This document shows positions 57,818-64,000 of a stretch of DNA of 64,000 nt, one piece after another. The position numbers and the translations under genes are program-made. Under the pieces are notes generated by a model, which saw only the letters and a list, made by a program, of their open reading frames with translations, ran no database searches and was not told the DNA's origin. The DNA is from Carnobacterium mobile DSM 4848 (GTDB lineage: Bacteria > Bacillota > Bacilli > Lactobacillales > Carnobacteriaceae), in assembly GCF_000744825.1 (NCBI RefSeq), contig NZ_JQMR01000001.1, positions 620,001 through 684,000 on the forward strand. The letters run 5' to 3'. The number at the start of each line of letters is the position of its first letter. The stretch's first letter is position 1.

Positions 57818-58717
57818 TCACTTTTCTTTTTTTGTGTATTTTGGTTTTCGACTTTCAATTTCTTCTAAAAATTGTAAATAATGCTGATAACGATACTCTT
57901 GAATGAGGCCTTCTCCAACTTCTTTTTGAACTTGACAGCCAGGTTCTTTGCGGTGCATGCATCCTCTGAAGCGACAACGGTCTTGTGCTTCTACAAATTC
58001 TGGAAATAATTCAGGCAATTGGTCTGCTTCTATCTCCAAAAAATCAACTGAACTAAATCCTGGCGTATCCGCTACCAGTCCTTGATACAATGGAATCAAT
58101 TCCACATGACGCGTCGTGTGCTTTCCTCTGCCAAGCGACATAGAAATCTTCCCCGTCTCCAAATTCAATTCAGGAGCAATTTGATTTAACAACGTAGATT
58201 TCCCTGCACCGGATTGACCGATAAAAACAGTTAAGCGATTCGAAAAGTAACGGGTCAACTCTTTTTTAGACTGCTCATTGCCCTCAATAGTTGGCAGAAT
58301 GACTGGATACCCAATAGCTTGGTACTGCTTTTTTAAAGAAACCATTTTTTCTAATGCTTGTTCAGTTAATAAATCCGTTTTCGTAATGTAAATAACTGCT
58401 TCAATTGCTTTATGCTCTAGGGTTACTAAAAAACGATCGAGCAAATTGGTTGAGAAGTCAGGTTCGATCGCTGACATGATAATAACTCCCAAATCAACAT
58501 TTGCCACTGTCGGTCGTATCAATTCATTTTTACGCGGCAACAACTCTTTGAGAATGCCATCTTCTTTACTGCTGCTCTCGAACTCTACGTAATCGCCTAC
58601 CATTGGAGTTAGTTTGCGTTTTCTAAAATTCCCTCTGCCACGCGTTTGATAGGTTTCTCCATCAACATAAACATAATAAAATCCGCTTAATGCTTTTCTA
58701 ATTTGTCCTTTTGTCAC
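57818..58717 (-). CDS. rsgA: Ribosome small-subunit GTPase RsgA
   Basis: A circularly permuted GTPase that checks late 30S assembly. The OB fold (1-65) comes first, then G4 TKTD, G1 GQSGAGKSTLLN, G3 DTPGFSS, and a zinc site CRFRGCMHRKEPGC. It has 299 residues and a strong ribosome site GGGAGGG. A TATAAT 16 bp before that site may be its own -10; it follows the prkC terminator. Confidence 0.96.
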   Translation of the reverse strand: MTKGQIRKALSGFYYVYVDGETYQTRGRGNFRKRKLTPMVGDYVEFESSSKEDGILKELLPRKNELIRPTVANVDLGVIIMSAIEPDFSTNLLDRFLVTLEHKAIEAVIYITKTDLLTEQALEKMVSLKKQYQAIGYPVILPTIEGNEQSKKELTRYFSNRLTVFIGQSGAGKSTLLNQIAPELNLETGKISMSLGRGKHTTRHVELIPLYQGLVADTPGFSSVDFLEIEADQLPELFPEFVEAQDRCRFRGCMHRKEPGCQVQKEVGEGLIQEYRYQHYLQFLEEIESRKPKYTKKEK

Positions 58718-58798
58718 ATGATCCCTCCCATTATAGCTATTCCTTTACATTGAAAAACACTAAAATCCTTCACTTTACTTCATGTTCTATTTTAACAT

Positions 58799-58838
58799 CA
58801 AAAAACCTGAAAGACTAGTTTACTTATCTTTCAGGTTC
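58799..58838 (-). terminator. Terminator after prkC
   Basis: Minus-strand AACCTGAAAGA pairs with TCTTTCAGGTT, followed by TTTT. Confidence 0.88.
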
Positions 58839-58857
58839 CCTGTATGCTGTATTTATT

Positions 58858-60855
58858 TTAGGGTGTTACTTCTGTGTTTTCTTCAATCATTTCTCCATCT
58901 CTGATAATGCGGTAACTTCCTTTTTTCCCTTCTTGTAAAACAAAAGGTATTTCTATTTCTGTATTTTCGGATATTTCAAATTGTTGATAAATTGTGCCCA
59001 ACTTATGCTCTTCATCATCAATATAAACAGTGATTGAGTTAGGAACTAGCTGCATTTCTGTACTTTCTCCAGTACTGATAGATGAAGAAACTTTTTCTTC
59101 CGATTTTTTATAAGGAATCTCAACCTTTTTTGTAAATGTTTTTAAAGGAATTTCTTCAGGCCCTTGTGAAATCACCACAGAAATATTCGAACCTCCGTAT
59201 AGAATCTCACCGGCAGTTGGTTCTTGTGAAATGACTTGTCCATCTGCTATATCATTAGAATATTCTTTCGTGATCGTTACATTCAAATTGTTGTCATCTA
59301 CGTAATCTTGTACTCCTTTTTCGGAATAGCCGCTCAGATCTCGCATTTCAAAGCCAGCTTTCCCCGTACTGACAGTAAATGTGATTGTCGTTTCCTCAGG
59401 AATAACCTCTTCATCTTCGTCAATATCTTGAGAAAGGATCAAGCCAGCTTCCACGGTATCACTGCTTTCATCTACTCGTTTAACTGTAAATTTTTGTTCA
59501 ATTAATTGCGCACGAACTTCTTCATATGATTTGCCAGTATAATCTGAAAAGGCCACTGTCTCTTTTCCTGAACTAACCAGTAAATCGACTGTAGAGTCCT
59601 CTTTGATCGTTGCCCCTGTTTTAGGATCCGTACGAATAACTAATCCTTTTTCAACTTCATTATTAGCTTCTTCAACAACGTCTCCTAAGGCCAAATTATA
59701 GGCTGATAAGGCTTTAGTCGCCTCGTTTTTTGTCATACCCGTTAAATCAGGCACACTAATATCTTTAGGACTGCTAAACACTAGTACAGCAAATACAATT
59801 GCCCCTACTAAAAACAACCCCAATAAAGTCAGCCATAGAGCCTTAGCTTTTTTATTTTTTGGTTTTTTCTCGTTTTTTATTTCATCTTTGTTTGTCTCTG
59901 TTCCTTTTTCTGGCAATTCTTTCGATTCGGCTAAAGAACTGTCTGTTACAACTGCTTCTTTTGGTTTGATCGGCTCTAGTACTTTTGTATTTTCCAACAT
60001 GCTGGCTGGAACAAATTTAGGCTCATTGCTTCTTTGCGGTAACAAAGACGTTGCCAAATCATTCTGCATTTCATGTACAGTACGGTAACGATCTGCCACT
60101 TCTTTAGCGGTAGCTTTCAAGACCACATTTTCTAAAGCTTGCGGTATCCGTTGATCATATTCTTTTACAAAAGGAACACTTTCTTGGAAATGTTTCAAAG
60201 CGATTGAAACTGCTGATTCTCCATCAAAGGGAACATGACCTGTCAATAATTCATACAGGATAATACCCAAAGAATAAATATCTGATTGATTAGTAGCCAT
60301 TCCGCCACGTGCTTGTTCTGGCGAGAGATAGTGAACCGAGCCCAAAAGAGAATTCGTTTGAGTAATAGACGTTTGAGACAATGCCACAGCGATCCCAAAA
60401 TCAGTAATCTTCACTACTCCATCTTCATCAATCAAAATATTTTGCGGTTTTAAATCTCGGTGAATAATGCGATTGTGATGTGCAGTAGCTACTGCGGATA
60501 ACACCTGATCCATAATATCAATTACTTTTTGGTAAGGAATCGGGAAATGGTTATGAATATATTTTTTTAAATCCGTTCCTTTAACATATTCCATCACAAT
60601 GTATTGATTGTTGTCTTCTTCTCCAATATCATAAACACTTACAATATTAGGATGGACCATCTCAGTTGCCGCAAGTGCTTCACGCTTAAATCGACGGATA
60701 GTATCTTGGTCGTCTCGGAAATCATAGCGCAAAACTTTAACTGCTACATCCCGATCTAAAATTAAATCATGTGCTAAGTATACGTGAGCCATACCTCCAC
60801 CGCCAACAGTTCCTGTAATCTTATAGCGGCCGTTTAGTTTTCTACCAATCTCCAT
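58858..60855 (-). CDS. prkC: Ser/Thr protein kinase PrkC with PASTA domains
   Basis: A membrane kinase that senses muropeptides or lipid II. The kinase domain (residues 1-270; Lys40 in VAVKVL, HRDLKPQN, DFGIA) is followed by a Lys-rich stretch, one membrane segment (about 337-359), three extracellular PASTA domains (about 364-560) and a C-terminal domain of about 100 residues. Start ATG 60855 has AAGGAGG upstream. It overlaps prpC by 14 bp; the phosphatase opposes it. Confidence 0.95.
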   Translation of the reverse strand: MEIGRKLNGRYKITGTVGGGGMAHVYLAHDLILDRDVAVKVLRYDFRDDQDTIRRFKREALAATEMVHPNIVSVYDIGEEDNNQYIVMEYVKGTDLKKYIHNHFPIPYQKVIDIMDQVLSAVATAHHNRIIHRDLKPQNILIDEDGVVKITDFGIAVALSQTSITQTNSLLGSVHYLSPEQARGGMATNQSDIYSLGIILYELLTGHVPFDGESAVSIALKHFQESVPFVKEYDQRIPQALENVVLKATAKEVADRYRTVHEMQNDLATSLLPQRSNEPKFVPASMLENTKVLEPIKPKEAVVTDSSLAESKELPEKGTETNKDEIKNEKKPKNKKAKALWLTLLGLFLVGAIVFAVLVFSSPKDISVPDLTGMTKNEATKALSAYNLALGDVVEEANNEVEKGLVIRTDPKTGATIKEDSTVDLLVSSGKETVAFSDYTGKSYEEVRAQLIEQKFTVKRVDESSDTVEAGLILSQDIDEDEEVIPEETTITFTVSTGKAGFEMRDLSGYSEKGVQDYVDDNNLNVTITKEYSNDIADGQVISQEPTAGEILYGGSNISVVISQGPEEIPLKTFTKKVEIPYKKSEEKVSSSISTGESTEMQLVPNSITVYIDDEEHKLGTIYQQFEISENTEIEIPFVLQEGKKGSYRIIRDGEMIEENTEVTP

Positions 60856-61606
60856 TGTTCTCTCCCTCCTTCCTGTCAAAAAAATCGATCAGCAGTACTG
60901 TTATATTATCGTAACCACCGCGTGCATTAGCAAGCGAGATTAAACTCGTTACTTTTTCTTCAAGTGATGCGCTTCGTTCCTTTAAGATTTCTGCGATTTC
61001 CACATCTTTCACCATATTCGTCAATCCGTCCGAACAAAGCAGCAATTGATCTTCTTTTAGAACAGAAACGACCATTAAATCCACTTCTACTTTTTCAGAA
61101 GCACCTAAAGAACGCGTTAAGACATTTTTTTGAGGATGCTTTAAAGCAGCTTCATTTGATAGTTCACCGCTTTTGACTAATTCATTAACCAAAGAATGAT
61201 CATCGGTTATTTGTTTTAATGTTCCATCTGCATAATGGTATCCGCGACTGTCTCCTATATTGGCTACGACTAGCTGATTATCGATGTAAACAGCAGCTAC
61301 CAGAGTCGTTCCCATCCCTTCTAAATCAGGAAATTGATGAGATTTTTCAACGATCCGCTTATTTTCTGTATTAATATTGTTTAACATCCACTGTCTGACA
61401 GCTTCTAATTCATTTACTCCTGTTTCTTCCCAAGCATTTCCTAAATGAGAAACGGCCATTTCACTTGCGACATCTCCAGCTTTGTGACCGCCCATGCCAT
61501 CACATAAGACGGCTAGCGTGATTCCTTGTTTATTTGTAAAATAACCAGCAAAATCCTGATTATTTTTACGTTTTTTTCCTACATCACTACAAAAAACAAT
61601 ATGCAT
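60842..61606 (-). CDS. prpC: PP2C-type phosphatase PrpC (Stp)
   Basis: A 254-residue PPM phosphatase that removes phosphate from PrkC and its targets. Metal-site motifs: SDVGKKRKNNQDF, LCDGMGGHKAGDVAS, NIGDSRGYHY and RGGYDNITVLLI. Start ATG 61606 has GAGGTG upstream. It is coupled to prkC by overlap. Confidence 0.95.
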   Translation of the reverse strand: MHIVFCSDVGKKRKNNQDFAGYFTNKQGITLAVLCDGMGGHKAGDVASEMAVSHLGNAWEETGVNELEAVRQWMLNNINTENKRIVEKSHQFPDLEGMGTTLVAAVYIDNQLVVANIGDSRGYHYADGTLKQITDDHSLVNELVKSGELSNEAALKHPQKNVLTRSLGASEKVEVDLMVVSVLKEDQLLLCSDGLTNMVKDVEIAEILKERSASLEEKVTSLISLANARGGYDNITVLLIDFFDRKEGENNGDW

Positions 61607-61642
61607 TTCTTCACCTCGCATAACTTCAAAAGTTTCAACTAT

Positions 61643-63013
61643 TTATTTTTTTCTTAAACAACTGATAAAAAAACCGTCTGTTCCAAAATCATGTGGATAG
61701 ATTTGCAATAACTGATCGTGAATATTATCCTCTAAATTTTTGTTTACAGCAATCGAAACTTTTTCAAAATCAGTATGGGTTGCCAAGAAAGATTCTACTG
61801 TTCCTTGATTTTCTTCTTTTGTGATCGTACAAGTACTATACACCAATAGACCATTTACTTTTAATTTAGGCGCTACACTAGACAATATCGCTAACTGAAT
61901 TTCTTTTAATCGCTCTAAATCTTGCAGCTCTTTGGTATATTTAATATCTGGTTTTCTTCTCATCAAGCCTAGCCCTGAACAAGGTGCATCCACTAAAATT
62001 CGGTCAAAGCTTTCATCTTCAAAAACATCTTCAACTTTTCTAGCATCTAAAGTCCGGCCTTCAACGACTTCTTCTACATGCAGTCGTTTAGCATTGTCTT
62101 GCACTAATTTTACTTTGTGGGAATGCAAATCAAGTGCTGTGACTTTGCCACCAGCTGCTGCTGAGAGATAAGAAGCAATGTGCGTTGTTTTCCCTCCAGG
62201 AGCTGCACAAGCATCCAACACTTGATGATGAGGCTCAATTTGCATCACTGGAGCAACCAACATTGAAGTTTCATCTTGCACAGTCAATTGACCAGATTGA
62301 AATAAAGGCGATGATGCAAAATGCCCACCATTACTGATAACTCCTACAGGCGAAACTTCACTAGCTCGTACATCAAAGCCTTCCTCTTCCAGCGCTTCTA
62401 CTGCTTCTGCTACAGACAAAAATTTTTCATTTACACGTGCACTGGCATGGCTAGGATTTAAGATAGCCTCTCCTAACTCTTTCGTCTCTGCCAAACCTAT
62501 TTCATCTACAAACTTTTTAACTAACCATTTTGGCATGCTGATTTCAATACTTAACCGTTCAATAGGGTCTTCCAGAACTTCAAGCGACTTAAACCCTTTA
62601 CGCTCAGCATTACGTAACACACCATTAACAAATTTACTCACACCAATATGTCCTTTTTTCTTAGCTATTTCTGCTGCTTCAAATAAAATAGCATGAGCTG
62701 GGATTTTGTCTAAATAAATCATCTGATAAATCGATAACCGCAATAAATTTTTTACCCAAATATCCACTTTTTTATCTTCACTCAAAAAATCGGATAAATA
62801 ATAATCTAACGTTAACTTGCGTTGCAAAACTCCATAAACTAATTCTGTTAACAAACGCGCATCTGCAGAAGTCAAATTATTTTTTTGAATGGCTTCATTC
62901 AGTAATAAATTAGAATAAGAATGATTTTTTTCTGTTTTTTCTAAAATCGACATCGCAAGATAACGACTCGTTTTTTTAATGTTTCTCTTTTGCGGATTTT
63001 GATTATTTTCCAT
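61643..63013 (-). CDS. rsmB: 16S rRNA (cytosine-967-C5)-methyltransferase
   Basis: A 456-residue enzyme with an N-terminal NusB-like RNA-binding domain (10-140) and a C-terminal AdoMet domain: LDACAAPGGKTTHIA, DAPCSGLGLMRRKPD (one catalytic Cys) and YSTCTITKEENQ (the other). It overlaps the end of fmt by 11 bp. Confidence 0.95.
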   Translation of the reverse strand: MENNQNPQKRNIKKTSRYLAMSILEKTEKNHSYSNLLLNEAIQKNNLTSADARLLTELVYGVLQRKLTLDYYLSDFLSEDKKVDIWVKNLLRLSIYQMIYLDKIPAHAILFEAAEIAKKKGHIGVSKFVNGVLRNAERKGFKSLEVLEDPIERLSIEISMPKWLVKKFVDEIGLAETKELGEAILNPSHASARVNEKFLSVAEAVEALEEEGFDVRASEVSPVGVISNGGHFASSPLFQSGQLTVQDETSMLVAPVMQIEPHHQVLDACAAPGGKTTHIASYLSAAAGGKVTALDLHSHKVKLVQDNAKRLHVEEVVEGRTLDARKVEDVFEDESFDRILVDAPCSGLGLMRRKPDIKYTKELQDLERLKEIQLAILSSVAPKLKVNGLLVYSTCTITKEENQGTVESFLATHTDFEKVSIAVNKNLEDNIHDQLLQIYPHDFGTDGFFISCLRKK

Positions 63014-63956
63014 TATAGCCTACCTTTTCTCCAACTGTTAATTGGCTGCCGACTCCGCTTAAGAAAGCTTTCGCAGTCATTTTACTTTTCCCGGCTGGTT
63101 GCAGCTCATTTAATTGAAGCACTGTATTTTCTCCACAAGCAACAAAAATGGCTTCTTTTTCAATGCGGATAATGATTCCTGGCAACTCAGACGTCTGCTC
63201 TTCTAAAGGCGTTACGTCCCATATTTTTAGCCGCTTATCTTTTAGAAAAGTATACGCACCCGGCCAAGGACGCATTCCCCGCACTTTCCAGTCAATTTCT
63301 TTTGCCGTTTTAGTCCACTCAATGATTTCTTCTTCGGCTTTAATATTCGGGGAATAAGTAACTTTTTCTTCATCTTGCTGAATGGGAGTAATTTTCCCTG
63401 CCAATAAATCCGGCAAAGTATCCATCAGTAAGTCTCTGCCCAAACGACTTAACCGTTTGAATAAAGTTCCTACATCATCTTTTTCTGTTATTTCCAATGA
63501 ACGTTGGCTTAAAATAGCACCAGCATCCATTTTCTTTTCCATATACATAATCGTTACACCGGTCTCTTTTTCTCCTCTGATTAGAGCATAATGAACGGGT
63601 GCCCCGCCACGATATTTTGGCAAAAGTGAAGCATGTACATTGATTGCTCCATATGTGGGAACATCTAATAACTTTTGCGGCAAAAATTGCCCAAAGGCAG
63701 CCGTTACAAGTAAGTCTGGTTGCAACTCAATGATTTTAGCTAATTCTTCAGAACCAGAAATTTTTTCAGGTTGTAAAACTAAAAGCCCATGCTTTAAAGC
63801 AGCTTCTTTTACCGGTGTAGGTGTCAATATCTTTTTGCGCCCGACTGGACGATCCGGTTGTGTCACTACAGCTGCGATCTCATAATCAGCAGCAATCAAT
63901 GCTTCTAAGATAGGTACAGAAAAATCAGGAGTACCCATAAAAATTAGTTTGGTCAT
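63003..63956 (-). CDS. fmt: Methionyl-tRNA formyltransferase
   Basis: Adds the formyl group to initiator Met-tRNA. Its 317 residues hold the catalytic Asn-His-Asp set in INVHASLLPKYRGGAPVHYAL and IMYMEKKMDAGA, with a C-terminal OB-like domain. Its ATG overlaps the stop of the upstream gene (ATGA). Confidence 0.96.
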   Translation of the reverse strand: MTKLIFMGTPDFSVPILEALIAADYEIAAVVTQPDRPVGRKKILTPTPVKEAALKHGLLVLQPEKISGSEELAKIIELQPDLLVTAAFGQFLPQKLLDVPTYGAINVHASLLPKYRGGAPVHYALIRGEKETGVTIMYMEKKMDAGAILSQRSLEITEKDDVGTLFKRLSRLGRDLLMDTLPDLLAGKITPIQQDEEKVTYSPNIKAEEEIIEWTKTAKEIDWKVRGMRPWPGAYTFLKDKRLKIWDVTPLEEQTSELPGIIIRIEKEAIFVACGENTVLQLNELQPAGKSKMTAKAFLSGVGSQLTVGEKVGYNGK

Positions 63957-64000
63957 TTTATATTTTCCTCCATATAGGTTTCTAAATCTTCAGGCAGAAT
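63953..64000 (-). CDS. 3' end of an upstream gene (probably def or priA), cut by window edge
   Basis: The last 15 codons and TGA of a gene whose stop overlaps the fmt start by 4 bases. The peptide ends PEDLETYMEENIK. In Firmicutes the gene before fmt is def (peptide deformylase) or priA; too little is visible to choose. Confidence 0.5.
   Translation of the reverse strand: MLPEDLETYMEENIK

Noticed and set aside
57158-58857. A TPP riboswitch for thiN
   Set aside because: thiN is coupled to rpe and rsgA, and no THI-box was seen.

Overview
This window is chromosomal DNA from a low-GC Gram-positive bacterium of the order Lactobacillales. Gene order and protein style point to Carnobacterium or a close relative; this is inference, since no rRNA lies in the window. 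No tRNA, rRNA or CRISPR array was seen. Almost all genes lie on the minus strand, and most sit in blocks conserved across Firmicutes.

Layout: (1) 1-9.2 kb holds a YpbE-like fragment, recQ, a YpbB-like gene, the riboflavin transporter ribU under an FMN riboswitch, the ResE/ResD sensor pair, rluB, scpB, scpA and a RibT-like acetyltransferase. (2) 9.2-21.3 kb holds lysA, punA, deoB, xerD, cvfB, pyk, pfkA and dnaE: lysine/DAP and nucleoside metabolism, chromosome dimer resolution, lower glycolysis and the replicative polymerase. (3) 21.4-36.8 kb is the accessory part: a TnpB-only IS200/IS605-type element with its right-end omega-RNA region, a DUF2929 membrane protein, clpB with a CtsR-like operator, an Fe-S assembly factor with an esterase, HAD phosphatase, YitT, YajQ, an IS110 transposase with a structured leader that could encode a bridge RNA, an unexplained structured intergenic region, OsmC, a YbjN-like protein, an acetyltransferase, a P1B-4-type metal ATPase behind a tandem-palindrome operator, and an isochorismatase-fold hydrolase. 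(4) 37-41.4 kb is the ylxM-ffh-rpsP-khpA-rimM-trmD-rplS block. (5) 41.6-43.7 kb is a sugar PTS permease with two tandem EIIB domains and a possible antitermination leader. (6) 43.7-55.9 kb is ftsY, a frameshifted HAD phosphatase, smc, rnc, acpP, plsX, recG, fakA and an Asp23 protein. (7) 56.2-64 kb is rpmB (plus strand), then thiN, rpe, rsgA, prkC, prpC, rsmB, fmt and the end of one more gene.

The genes mostly serve core functions: protein targeting (Ffh, FtsY, YlxM), ribosome building and tRNA/rRNA modification (RimM, TrmD, RsgA, RsmB, RluB), chromosome handling (SMC, ScpA, ScpB, XerD, RecG, RecQ), phospholipid synthesis (PlsX, AcpP, FakA) and Ser/Thr phospho-signalling (PrkC, PrpC). The items most worth a second look are the two RNA-guided mobile elements (TnpB and IS110), the structured intergenic region at 31.5-31.8 kb, the duplicated EIIB domain with its leader, the HAD frameshift, and the 13-bp hairpin between rnc and smc. 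I did not find a clearly new multi-gene system.
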